A stretch of DNA of 64,000 nucleotides from Acanthosepion esculentum (Eukaryota; Mollusca; Cephalopoda; Sepiida; Sepiidae): NCBI GenBank assembly GCA_964036315.1, contig OZ038488.1, positions 69,532,342-69,596,341 of the forward strand, in the 5' to 3' direction. Below, piece after piece: positions 35,724-47,425 of the stretch. The translations under genes were made by a program, and so were the position numbers. The notes below the pieces were generated by a model. That model was not told the DNA's origin and did no database searches. It worked only from the letters and a program-made list of their open reading frames with translations. The first letter of the stretch is position 1. Each line of letters starts with the position of its first letter.

Positions 35724-36640
35724 TTTTGAGCAATTATTTTTCCCTTTAAATTCAGCATGTTACAGATCAAATATATGCAACCAGAAAAAGGAGCACTATT
35801 TTACACTTGACTATAATATCAACAACTATTTTATAAACAGTGAATTACTTGATAAAGATGGGCCAATATACTTTTTTCTCAAAGTCAATATACCCTCGCA
35901 TACAGAATAGAGGAGCCTGGCCAGCTATTTAAATTTAAATACTTTTTCAATCTACCCACTGTTATTGCAGAACCCTGTTTACTTTTATTTTCCATTTTCT
36001 TCCAACATGTTCATTTATTCCAACCGCCTCTCCTTCCTTTTTTGTTTTATAAACAAATTAATTTTCAATTGATTTTCCAGCCTACCCTTCTATTCCAGAG
36101 AATATATAGATCTCAAATCAATCTGTTTAAGTTATATGAATGAACAACTGCAATATTTATCTTTTCTTGGCCTGACCTGAATGAGGAATAGTAACAACCA
36201 AAGACTTTACTGGTTTATTGCTTCGGGTTTTTTATGCCTGATACTAATGCTTTATCCTGAATACCAAATAAATATCAAATGTATAAATATGTGAACACAT
36301 GTCAATAAACAGATGGAGATGTCATTTTTAACAACAACAGAATAAACATTTCATGCCAATGACATATCACAAATCAACAATATGGACTTATATATATATA
36401 TATTGCTTATTTCTTTATAATCAAAGCAAAATGACAGCAGATGGTCTTTGACAAATATCTGGAAAGCAAATATATTCCGCTTGTAAAAGTTGTTTCAATA
36501 TTTTTATGATTCTATGCATTTTTGATAAGTTTCATTTCTATGTTACTTTTATCAAGGTTTCTGATTAATCACATTGGGGGAATTCAAAAGAAAGCTCTCT
36601 CCAATTCCAAGCCGTTATACATTACATCTCACACATATCC

Positions 36641-36745
36641 AAGCAGACAGCACCTGGTATTCATAAGCGGTCATCTATAGGTACTGACCTATAACTTTGG
36701 TGATCATACAAGAACCAGTATTTCAATGTGCTATGACTGTAAGCC
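36641..36745 (-). pseudogene. 5S rRNA-derived pseudogene or SINE head
   Basis: Plus strand carries GACAGCACCTGGTATTCATA, AGCGGTCATCTATAGGTACT and TAACTTTGGTGATCATACAA, then GAACCAGTATTTCAATGTGC. This is the reverse complement of a 5S rRNA, with box A, the intermediate element and box C all recognisable. About 15 bases of the middle (the GGGC/GTTGC part) are missing, and the length is about 105 rather than 120. Many substitutions rule out a functional gene. Unlike the 49.6 kb copy I do not see the shared SINE tail attached. Confidence 0.85.
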
Positions 36746-38062
36746 TCAAAAGACAGCAGTTCATACAATGGTAGTTTGTGATGGTCTGCAGCAACACATA
36801 ATTTTAGTCACGTAATCTATGAGAATTTAATGCAGGGTTCTTTAACACTTTCTGAACAGGACTTATCAATGTCTTTCATTGCACTTGGTGACATAGCAAT
36901 CTCCTGTGATCATGTGGTCAGTCTTGATTAAAACTATTTCTTTATTCTAAATTTATGCACTTGAATTTGATGGCTAAAACAGATCAACTAAAAACAAGAT
37001 AAGCTTCATGAAAGAACAAAAATTAGGAGTATGTATATTCACAAATCACTTAAAGATTCAAGACTCTAGAGCATATATAAACAATGTATATATAAATTAG
37101 TGACTGCAAGTTTGTTTACTCTCTTTCCTTTAAAAATCATAAAAGTTTAGGTACAGATGTTGGCCAAATCCTTGAGGCAAAAAAGATATCTTTGTGTTTG
37201 CAATCTTCTCTTCCCTAACTGATAATCATTTGGAGACTAGACAGTGTGACACAGCTGTCAGATACATTGGCTGTTCTCTTGTGGGCAACTTTTCATCCTT
37301 CTTTCAGATATAAGATCAGCTCAAATCTCCATACCCTAAAAGCTGTGGGGAGTATGGACGCAAATGAGCCCTTATACCTAATTCACCTCACCCCAGTGAC
37401 ACAGTGCTCTATATCACAGAGATAAGAGAAGCTCATTTCATTTTACACGCAGACACACCTCTCAAGAATCAAAGGTGCCAATGGGTCTAACAGCTATTTA
37501 TCATTACTAGTGCCTTGGCATTAAAATAGTTATGGATAAGTGATTTACCCAAGTTTGTACTTGACCACAATTCTTCAGTCAAATATTTTCTGTGAAAATT
37601 CATTTTTGTTAAGACATATTGCAATGGAAAAAGGGAGCCTGAAAAATGAATTTTTGCTTTCTCTAAGGATATTCGTTCAAAGTGAACACAAATGGCCTAA
37701 GTTGAAATTGAAATTTAGTGTGTCCAGAACATTTTATAAGTCGACATTAGATGAGACATTGAAAGAATAACAGGAACCCATGGAAATTAATGGTTAGAAT
37801 TATCAGCACCAACTTCATCTTTTATAATGGTAAAAATTAAAGAATTTCAAAACTTGACCTCACCTGACCATCTGTCTCTTCATGACCAACATGGTATAGG
37901 TGCACCAGGCTAAACAGTGGCTCTCTCTACCCTGAGAGATGCAGGTTCAAGAATAAATATAGTGTTTAATACATAAACAGAGCACCTACAAATAATAACG
38001 TTTAAAGTGATACAAATCTGTCAGATTAATTAATCCATTCCAATAAATTATTTGCATATATT

Positions 38063-38163
38063 AGTATAAAAAATTAGATGAGCCGATTCTACTACCTTGG
38101 TTTCGACCTTTTGGTATCTTCATGTGATTTCGGTCAATTGATCTCCTAATTTTTTATACTTAA
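38063..38163 (-). mobile_element. Small foldback with a hammerhead-like core
   Basis: Ends AGTATAAAAAATTAGATGAG and, reversed, AGTATAAAAAATTAGGAGAT are inverted repeats. On the minus strand the middle reads CATGAAGATACCAAAAGGTC then GAAACC: TGAAGA, a perfect ACC-AAAA-GGT hairpin, then GAAAC. This is the layout of hammerhead core, stem II and GAAA. The leading C of CTGANGA is replaced by A. Confidence 0.55.
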
Positions 38164-39049
38164 AAGCTCTACATGCTATTTTTTTTTATCTTTTTATATG
38201 TGTATTGAGCACTCTCTTAGTACTACTGTTTCCTGGTCTAATTCAATTCTGATCATTAACTTTTATTTATACACACACATTTTTATAGATTTTCAACACT
38301 GTTACCATTATAAAAATATAATTTTTCAAAATCATAATTCAACAATTATTTAAAAAAATAAATTTAAGCTAAAAGAGAGTTTAATTATGACAAATGTTAC
38401 ATGCAGATAAATTTTCCTACAGATCAGAAACTCCTTTCAGAAGACAACAATCTCTCCCATTCCTGTCTAAAATATAAGCTGTTAGGTAACTGGGTGCAGA
38501 ATGATGACATATTTACAAAAAGGTGCTGGAAGGTTCTTGGACCTACAAAGAATGATCTATAGCCATGAAACATACAGACTATTCCACATATTCACACTGC
38601 AGTTCAAAACACTTGGCACACTATTGCTTAAGTTTCCTTAACCCTCCCAAGATAAAATTTTGATGTTCGGTTACTAAAGTGCTAATTTTGTTAAGTGCTG
38701 TGAAAATATTTCAGCACACCCTGTAAAAGTGAAAACTAAAGTCCCAAAGGCATTGAATAAAGTTTTAAAAAACAAACTTCTAAGAGTTCCAGCTGACTGA
38801 AGTGTAATACTCCAAGGAAGTTGATGACTTGGTATCAGAAAGAAGGGGTGGCTGATTAATGAATTGATTTCATTAGTGAATTCTTGCCATTAGAAGTTTC
38901 ATAAAAATAGTTGTCAACAAACCAGTTTAAACTGAACCTTTTATATTTAGTTTAGGAAGAAGACTACAAGTGAGAGACTCATAATCAGATGATAACTCTG
39001 AACAACCAAACTTAAAAACTGAAAGAATCTTGTGAAAGAAAGTGTACTA

Positions 39050-39245
39050 TTTTGACAGGGTACCACACATTTTTATTTATTTACTTTTTTAAATACTAGA
39101 ATTTGCCTCATACAAAGTTCAAGAGCTACTCAATTGACAAATGAGGTATATGATAGGAATGAAGGAAGTGAAGATTATAAGGATAAGGAGGATAAATAAC
39201 AACTGACTCTGGACATGAAGTTAAGATTGTAGTGTTCAAAGAAGC
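39050..39245. repeat. Dispersed repeat of unknown family, copy 2
   Basis: Partner of 14655-14835 in the same orientation. Confidence 0.5.
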
Positions 39246-40744
39246 ACCTATGCAGGAGTCTGATGCCGTTCTTGGAACTTCTTTTTTATCTTTGAAAGAG
39301 GAAATGAAAGTGATTCAACTCTGTGGTAGTAGCATGGCATATACTAGCTGTAAAGGTCTGAAATGGTGGAACTAACAAGTGGAGCTCTTGATAGTGATTT
39401 ACCATGAATCAATTGTTATCAAGCTAATCTTATTGACTATTACAAACTGTCATAATGTGAGATTTGATAATAATGCTGAAAATGTACTTATTAAGTTAGT
39501 CAATCAGGACATTACTAATATAGTGAGTTTGATCCTCAGTGAATTCACCATGCTTGTGACATGTGCCAGACAAACCTAGCTAAAACTGATATTATATGAA
39601 AACTAAGAAACCAAAACTCACCTATGAAGTGAGTCCTTCATATAAGGTAAAGTATTGTTTACTGGCACATCAATCTTATGGATTATTTCAGGTAGTTTTC
39701 ACATGAAGTAATTTATAATTCTTTTTATTTTATTCTGTGATTACTTTATAGACAGCTGTTTCTGGATGTGAATACTTTGTATTGGTAACCAAATACATGT
39801 GGAATTGTGTGTGTATGTGTTGTATTTATAAGAGTTCAAGAAGACCTATTTCTCTCAAGTTTAGTAACCGAAAAATGGACACCTTTTTAAAATATTATCT
39901 CGAAGTTTGATATATTATAGTATTTATGGTGTATGTGTGTATATCCTTTGCATTCTATCAGTATGTGTTTTATAGTTAATCAGTGTCCACAAAGTGTACA
40001 CTGGGGAGTATTTTCAGCCTTAAGGCAGTGTACATAAGTTAGTTATGCATATCCAATTTCAAACCCAGGTCAGCACAGCCTTTGTTCATGCAATAGTTCT
40101 GTGAATCCTTCATACAGAGTTAAAGAACTAAAGATACTTTGAAAAGAAAAGAGTTTTTGATGAAAGACAAACTAAAGTGAAAAGATCTGAATGTACAGTC
40201 ATGCTTTCAGTTTGAATATATTTACTATGGATATCTTCTTACTCAACAAATGCATCTTTCTTTCCGCCCTTACTTTAGTATTTTTTTAAGATATGTTCTT
40301 AAGTAATGAATGCTTGCTTCTGTTAGATCTGGAGGCAAACACAAGATAATTTTCTAAAGCACTGACCACATACAAAAATCACTTTATTTGAGAGAACACC
40401 TCCACTTCGTTCCAACTAAAAAACAAATAATCTCACAATGAATGCATTATTTTCCCTAAAAGAGAGACTCAAGAAATATTCGTTTAAAATATTTTTTTAA
40501 ACTGCCACTATTTTTAAATTTTATCAATGAAGACATTCAATACAAAATGCATTTTTTTAAACATTAGATGTTCAACTATGAAATAAGTGGTCAGTCAACA
40601 AGAAATCAAAAGAAAGAAAAGTAAACAATTTTAAACAATGACCAATAGAGCAGACAGATAAATAAGTATATTTATTGTTTAGTGAGGATCTATTGACATA
40701 CCAGAAGGTATTTCCCCAAGAATCTACTTAGAAAGTTAATCAGT

Positions 40745-40752
40745 GTCTAGAC
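40745..40752. repeat. 8 bp target-site duplication (left)
   Basis: GTCTAGAC, identical to 41254-41261. Confidence 0.92.
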
Positions 40753-41253
40753 TAGTGTTTCTCAACCTTTTTTTTTTTTTTAAACATCAGAGTGCACTTG
40801 TAGAAAAACTGTGGATGTGTACTTTAAATTTTAGTAAGGAAAAGTTAGTCACAGAATTTGAAGATAGGAAAGTAAAAAAAAAAATCCTGAAATCAGTATT
40901 TATTTTTAAGACATTACATTATATATTTAAGTACACTTGTATGAAACTTGTGCTTGATGTGCTTTGGCAATTTTTTTAATGTTGGGCTGTATATTTTATG
41001 CGATGAGGAAGACAAAAGGGAAAGGATTATCCATTCTTTCTTAAAGATTAAAGAATTCAACATTCAGTTTAAAATTTCAAATGAAAAAGATTTGACTTAG
41101 ACATGGAAGGCATGTGTCTCTAGCTTCTTAAAATAAGTGGGTTTTTTTTTATATAAAAATAATTCATAAATTACTCTTATGTTAACTTAGAGTGCACTTG
41201 GATACCTTTCAGAGCATATTAGTGTACTCATGCACACCAATTGAGAAACGCTG
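40753..41253. mobile_element. Non-autonomous hAT element (MITE), 501 bp
   Basis: Left end TAGTGTTTCTCAACC, right end reversed CAGCGTTTCTCAATT, flanked by perfect GTCTAGAC duplications. Inner inverted similarity includes AGAGTGCACTTG near both ends. No transposase frame. Confidence 0.93.
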
Positions 41254-41261
41254 GTCTAGAC
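41254..41261. repeat. 8 bp target-site duplication (right)
   Basis: GTCTAGAC, the partner of 40745-40752. Confidence 0.92.
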
Positions 41262-44015
41262 TACTATCTAAAGTAAGTCAAGCATACATTTGGCAATTTA
41301 TAAACTTGTTAGTTTTTAGGCTTGAGTTTGCAGAACCAATGCAAAGTCTAACCAATGAATAAAGCCAGCTGATTTTAAACCCATAACAAAGATAATATAA
41401 ATCTAGAGAGAGTAAAAAGATGCTGTTTTTCTAACTCCCTTGGAAGTTGAAAGAAATAACAGTAATTGTCCATCCCTTGTATCCTTGTCTTTCATGTGGA
41501 AGTTAGTCTCTACTAAATGTTCAATCCAAAAGAAATTGGTTTCAAATACTGCCAATTGGCTGTTTAGATTTTGGTATCTTTTCCTGGTCAGCTATGATGG
41601 TAGAGGGAGGAAAGATTAAAATCTCTGGTCAGAAAGAGATGAATTAGCAACAGTGTTTGGATAACCAATTCTTCAATCAGATAGTGAAAACCTACTCTCT
41701 GTTCAGCTCTGTAACTGATACCATTTGGGAAAGAGGTTTACTTGGCCAGCTGGAAGAGCCAGATCTTTCTAACAGTTTCAACTGTTCAGTTCATCTCATC
41801 CAGGTTTTTGCTTTTTCTGCTACTCTGGCTGACCATTATTATCAGAAGCAAAGAAATTCAGAAAAAAGTTTTTAAAGAAAGATGAAAAAAAGAAGAGTAT
41901 TAGCTTTCTGTAAAACCAGTGACCAAACAAAATTTCAAAGAAAACCTGGTAAGTATAAACAAACATGGGATCCACAGAGAAAGCTAATGTCAACATGAGG
42001 CAACAATTAAGACAATATAAATATTATTCTAATTTTAATATATTCTGTAAAACACTGTAAACAAGATGGAGTAGAAACTCATACTCAAAAGAAGAGTTAG
42101 GAAGTTCCTTATTCTCATAAAAGTAAAGGCAGAAAAGCCTGAAAGATCTGAAAAAGAAAATGAATTCTACATAACAGGTTAGTGAAGTTTATTATTCATA
42201 AATCTAGCAGATGAAAAATCATTTTAAATCTATGGAACCATGTCAGTTGTTGACACTTTAAAGATAAAATTTTCTTATATAAGTAATAATATTACTATCA
42301 GATGGTGATAATATTAATATGGCTAACAGTAATAATAAAACATGAAAAATAATAAAAATTATAATGCAAACCAAAGTCAAGAATTCTGGAGAAGAAAAAA
42401 TGAAATTCTATGGGACTTAATAAACTGCTTAATTCAGGTCAGTCAAAAGACCAGAGTTAGTCTATTTATTTAATCATTTCACCCCCAAGTATGGTAATAA
42501 AACCCCTAAGATACAATGGGTTACTGTGGGAGAATATGAAAGAGAAAACATTTATTAAGGAGAAAGAATAAAAAAAGAACAGGAATTAAAAAGATAATTG
42601 ACATTACATTTAAATTTTTGAAGATAAAAATTGCCTAGAAAGGAAGAAACAAGAGATTTCCACAAGCAAGAAGTGCAAGAGAAGAAACTGTTAGCATAGA
42701 ACTTACTATTACTTTTAATAATAATAAGTATAAAGTGTAAGAAAATTGGGAAAATATCTGGACCTTACAAGAGAACTGAAAATAATTATACAATATAAAA
42801 GTGTTAGTTATAGCCATGAATTACTAACACATTTGAAGTAGTTCCAAAGAACCTTATGAAAAGAGCAGTAGTAGCAAAACTATCCAGATGAGAATGTTAT
42901 TTTAGCGTATTAGCAAATTGGGGAAAATTGGTGTCTTTTAATCCCCAGCAAAAGACAACATATATTACTGGCTTCAAAAAATTTTCCATAAGTAGCACAA
43001 GTTATAATGAAACAGGGATACAATGACTAAAATTTAAAAAGAATAACAAAAGTAATTCCATTTTTTTTTAAAATTTCCTCAAATGGCAAATAATCACAGA
43101 AAAGAAAAAGAAAACAAATGCTGAATAAACAAAGGTAAAATAATCTTACATTCAACAAATTATGGAAATAAATAAAAACTGAACATTAATAGACAAAAAT
43201 TAATGTCTATTTCTAACTCATCCTTCCCAAAAATAAAGCCTCAAATAATATGCATATTTAAAATCTGTAAGTAATTATACTTCAATATTCTAATCTGTGA
43301 ATAACATTATAAACGTGTTGGAAAATTTGTACAATTTTTATATATGTCTGTAGTCTATCTACAACATCTTTATTGAAACAACTATTATGAAGTGGAGAGA
43401 AGAAAGGGCAGAGATTTTGCTGCACATGGCTTGTAACAAATTCTTTCAGTTTTTTGAAAGGAACGTTTAAAAAATCCAATGTTATTTTCATTGTCTAGAA
43501 TTTCTTCCTTTTTTTTTCTTTCTTTGCTCTCTGGCAAGGTCCTGGTATTTATTTTCAGTGTCTTTCAGTTTCACTGTTGGAATGGCAACTAACTTTTTGT
43601 TTTTTGTTTATGATAACAAAATCTTGTCTCCTGTTCATGAGAAGGCAATCAGAATATAAAAAGTCCTACTATTAGTATATTTATTTATTTTGGTACAACA
43701 ATAGTGAAAAGAGGAAAAAACAGAGACTCTAATAGTCCTAGTGATATGATACACAGTATTGAAAATAACAAATGGCATTTCTAACACTTACATTTCACAA
43801 CCTTAAACACTGATGGCAAGTTGTTGACAAAGATGAGCGTCTCCTTTTAATACTTGTTTTGCCATCTCTCTTTCCAGCCATTGATCTGCCTGGACGAGTA
43901 TAGACATTCCATTTTACACTTACATTCAATAAGTAACTAGGTATATACCTATTTCTACTTGTCAATATGTGTATCTATGATAGCATTTATCCATTTACTT
44001 CTTTTTATGTATGAA
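41262..44015. other. Intron stretch without a recognised feature
   Basis: AT-rich; scattered A-rich runs. No exon or known repeat recognised. Confidence 0.5.
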
Positions 44016-44425
44016 TTTCTGAGAGAAAAAGTGAGGAGACCGTGCCCAAGTAGAGGGAGAGAGAAAAAGTGGGGAGACCGTGCCCAAGAAGAGGGAGAGA
44101 GAAAAAGTGGGGAGACCGTGCCCAAGAAGAGGGAGAGAGAAAAAGTGGGGAGACCATGCCCAAGAAGAGGGAGAGAGAAAAAGTGGGGAGACCATGCCCA
44201 AGAAGAGGGAGAGAGAAAAAGTGGGGAGACCATGCCCAAGAAGAGGGAGAGAGAAAAAGTGGGGAGACTGTGCCCAAGAAGAGGGAGAGAGAAAAAGTGG
44301 GGAGACCGTGCCCAAGAAGAGGGAGAGAGAAAAAGTGGGGAGACCGTGCCCAAGAAGAGGGAGAGAGAAAAAGTGGGGAGACCGTGCCCAAGAAGAGGGA
44401 GAGAGAGAGAATGAGGAGACTGTGC
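44016..44425 (+). repeat. 38 bp minisatellite, ten units
   Basis: The block GACC(G/A)TGCCCAAGAAGAGG repeats with a strict 38 bp period (starts at 44038, 44076, 44114 and so on to 44380). Units 4-6 read CCATG, unit 7 CTGTG and the others CCGTG. The unit has no stop in any of the six frames, and 38 is not a multiple of 3, so all six frames stay open for roughly 120-200 codons. These frames are consequences of the repeat and not genes. Degraded related units continue to about 44590. Confidence 0.95.
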
Positions 44426-44600
44426 GCAAAGAGTGAGGAGAGAGGAGACCGTGCCCAAGGAATAAGAGAGAGAGAGTGAGAGAGAGTGAAGAGACACTGT
44501 TCAAGGAATAAAAGAGGGAAGGAAAGAGAGATTGAGGAGACACTGATCAAGGAGTGAGAGAAGGAGAGAGTAAGGGGACAGTGACTAGAGAGAAGGGGGA
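44426..44600 (+). repeat. Purine-rich degraded extension of the minisatellite
   Basis: GAGAGA-rich text with loose repeats of GAGGAGACACTGATCAAGGA-type blocks, decaying from the 38 bp array. Confidence 0.75.
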
Positions 44601-45293
44601 GGAGAGAGTCCCTCCAAATCATCTAAAATCGCACCAAAATATTCTCCAAACACTTTTTTTTTTTTGTGAGGGAAAGGCTTTTTTTCCATTTATTAGGAAA
44701 CATTCTGCATTGGACAAACAAAGAGAAAAGAAAGTCATAAACATGGCTCAAAGAATTCTTCTGTAAACCAAAATGTGAAGATGGAGAGAAAGAAAGAAAA
44801 CTTGAGAATAAAAATTTTTAAAAAAAGGCAGAAAATTATATGTTCATGGATCTGTAATAATTCTCATTATAAAGTTGCAAGTGTTTCTGCAATGAGTGCA
44901 AACATATCTACACACAAGAAATCCTATAAGAAATGCATATTCATTGATGTACACAATAGAAAATATACAAATATTGAATATGCAGAGGTTTATGTTGTGA
45001 GGTACAAAAATAGTGATGGGGAGTCATGCAGAAAGCATTTCCCAAGTGAGTGAGTGAGAAAGAGAAAGAAAGAGCAAATATGAACAGTTAATGATTTTGT
45101 CAAACATATTGAAACACAGAAAAACTGAATACTTGAGAAGACACAAAGTCTATGTGATATTATTAAATTGCATAAAAATGACAGTTCATTTTGTAATGTG
45201 TACTGCAAGTGTTGACAAGAAACAGAAGTGGTGGATATATAGATACCTGTCATCAAAATTGGTTCAAGGTATGCCAGGAAGATGTTAAGGTGT

Positions 45294-45716
45294 TGTTACT
45301 TAAATGAGTCTTATTACTAAGACGTCGCTCCTACATTTCAAGATACCGCTAGTTCAATCTGCCGTTCTTACTTTCCGAACACTTCAAAACATCAAACCCG
45401 TCTCTCCTTCTCACTGCTTTAACCCTCCTTTATCAGGCCAACACCATGGTCCACCAACCAATCAGCGTTTTTCCCTTTTATTCTTAGTAACCCAAGTAAA
45501 TAGCCTCCTCCAGTTCAACCAATCAGCACACGACTTGCAATGATTTGCTATTGGTAGACGGATGCCAAACTGTACAAAAATCCTTGTTACCGCACATACT
45601 GCTGGAATCGCTAGACAAAAAGTAGTACCATTTCCAAGGAGCAAACTTGCCGATGCCACACGGTGCACGTTGAGATAAACCCTTATTTTCCTATGCTTCT
45701 ACAGGACTGTTCACCA
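45294..45716 (-). repeat. 3' LTR
   Basis: In plus-strand view it runs from TGTTACTTAAATGAG to GACTGTTCACCA, with TG...CA ends. Compared with the other LTR it lacks a 28 bp block with CAAGCCACTCTGGCTTGC and keeps about 16 bp that the other lacks. Confidence 0.9.
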
Positions 45717-46310
45717 CACTCCCCCCTGATCTCATGATCACAAAAAATAGTCGTGAGTAGGTCGCTTTTGCTGGGTACTTCGCCGAGGAGGTGGAGTAAC
45801 ACGAGCTTCATCCTCAGATGAACTGTCACCAGGGGAGCTAGCAGTATTTTGGCCACTAACAGTTGGGGAATTGTCCTCTACATTTGTGTCATCTTCAACA
45901 GATTCAGTATGAAGAGAGTGATCAGTTTCTCCTAATGGGGTTGATCTCAAATTTACTAACGCACACTCTCTTCAGAAACGCTGTCCTGTGTAGCCATCGG
46001 CAGGCGAGTGATTATCTTTAGGCGTAACGTTATACCAGTATACTGCCTCTGGGATAGAGCACTGCTCTCCAGCTGCAATGGTTTTGATGCTTCAGTGACT
46101 TTTATCTACTATACCATTCCCAGCAGGTGCATAGGCACATCGGAACCAAAAGCATACACCCCAATTACTGTAAAAAAAACTCTTAAAATGTTGACATGTG
46201 AATGCTGTGTCATTGTCGGTCAATATCTCGAGTGGTGGACCCCATTCATAAAAAATTGACTAACCGACAAACTATACTGTTAGAATCTTGTTGACGTAGT
46301 GGTCATCATA
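45717..46310 (-). pseudogene. LTR-element integrase core (second half) and Pol C-tail
   Basis: Minus-strand reading gives WGPPLEILTDNDTAFTCQHF, with the second catalytic Asp in TDNDTAF. Then FRCAYAPAGNGIVDKS follows, where the family has GNGI(V/A)E: the catalytic Glu is Asp. Then EAVYWYNVTPKDNHSPAD, and the acidic/basic C-tail (RSTPLGETDHSLHTESVED, ending PPPRRSTQQKRPTHDYFL). Stops at several points break the frame. Confidence 0.85.
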
Positions 46311-46638
46311 TCAGGAACCGAGAGAGTTCGCAATCAATGATTGTCAGAAAGTGCTTAATACCATGCTGGGTGATGTCCATTGCTAACCTATTCCAGTTGT
46401 CCCTCACATTCAGTTTTCCTTTTCGACAATGCACCAGAGCCGGGTCAATGGTTTGGCAAGCCTCACATTCCTTGACAACCACTTTTACAACTTCTGTCGA
46501 TACTGAAGGGTCTATCAACCTAACAAAGTACAGGGTCCTTTTTATGCCTGGGTATCCGGTTTTCCAGTGGATATTAACTACTTGATGTGTGTCCAACATG
46601 GTCTTTGTAATGGTGCATACTGACTGCACTAGCTCCAT
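46306..46638 (-). pseudogene. LTR-element integrase zinc-binding domain and first catalytic Asp
   Basis: Reads HQVVNIHWKTGYPGIKRTLYF then KECEACQTIDPALVHCRKGK and DNWNRLAMDITQHG, then HFLTIIDCELSRF. This is the H-H-C-C zinc module of retroviral-type integrases and the start of the catalytic core (D in TIID). Upstream it continues from RNase H. Confidence 0.88.
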
Positions 46639-46655
46639 TCCTCCCTTGTGTAAGT

Positions 46656-47250
46656 TTAGCCACCTCTGGTAAGCCAGTCTTCCAGATTCATATTGGATCT
46701 GACCAGTGTTATATCCACCATCAAGCCATATTCAGCTACAAGCTCGCGAAGTGTGCTCAACCGTCTCCGCACTAGCATTTCCCCAGATGCCTTCATATTT
46801 ATTTGAGCCTTGCCAATTAAGGTGTTCGAAATGCACTGCTGAACACATGCTGAATCAGTAAATAGATGTACTGTCAACACCTGCCATTGAAGAACCAAAT
46901 TGACACCCTTTATTGTTGCATCTAGCTCAGCCAAAATGATGTGCTTAGCATCTCCAGCCGGGCACAGTCATGACGCATCCCCAATGATGCTTCCATTTAC
47001 CTCTATTACCACACCTGTGGCTACGGAACTTGCATCATCTCACTCATTCATTTCATGGCCACTTACACACCAGTCACCCCCTACTGGATCGGCCTGGCAT
47101 ATTCTGGTTATTATATCAGCTAGGATGCAGTTAATAGAGGCATCCTCAACTTCGTCATCCCATCCTGTGGTTAGAGTGCTTGCTTGTCGTTTCACAAACG
47201 CAGTGACCACTCGTAGCCAGCCACAAACGGGAGTGGCCCACAAGTTTTCC
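46656..47250 (-). pseudogene. LTR-element RT end and RNase H domain
   Basis: Reads WLRVVTAFVKRQASTLTTGW, DDEVEDASINCILADI and, after a stop, DDASSVATGVVIEVNGSIIG. Then ILAELDATIKGVNLVLQWQV and LFTDSACVQQCI follow. The D-A-S-S, E in AELDA and D in TDSA are the RNase H active-site acids. The upstream connection to gag is abnormal: no palm (YXDD) region is present. Confidence 0.85.
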
Positions 47251-47254
47251 ATAT

Positions 47255-47402
47255 AAGGAGAACACGCGCTGACGAATTATCTTCAACTCGCAGAGTTCAC
47301 AAACCAATTCAACATTTTCAATCCATTCTACAATTAGTAGATCGGTAGCAGCCTCACTGAATTCAGGTATCAGCCTAATATCGAAACTTCTGTCCGGCAT
47401 GA
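47255..47402 (-). pseudogene. LTR-element gag N-terminus
   Basis: Begins at ATG 47402 just inside the 5' LTR: MPDRSFDIRLIPEFSEAATD then WIENVELVCELCELKII. This is the usual start of gag in this gypsy family (IPEFSG...VVEWLEKVELVCEL). It is cut off by the internal deletion about 50 codons in. Confidence 0.85.
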
Positions 47403-47425
47403 TTGGGAGGAAGGCCGAAATAGCT

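Noticed and set aside
36835..36870. GGGTTCTTTAACACTTTCTG as a hAT end
   Set aside because: No matching inverted end or 8 bp duplication found nearby.
37870..37970. Possible tRNA-derived SINE (AGATGCAGGTTCAAGAAT)
   Set aside because: A weak B box only; no A box at the right distance and no tail shared with other copies.
43955..44622. Six long overlapping reading frames rich in GREKKWGD/SLFLSPSS repeats
   Set aside because: They are frame-shifted readings of a stop-free 38 bp tandem repeat, not proteins.
46900..47256. 118-codon plus-strand open frame
   Set aside because: It is antisense to the RNase H region of the LTR element.
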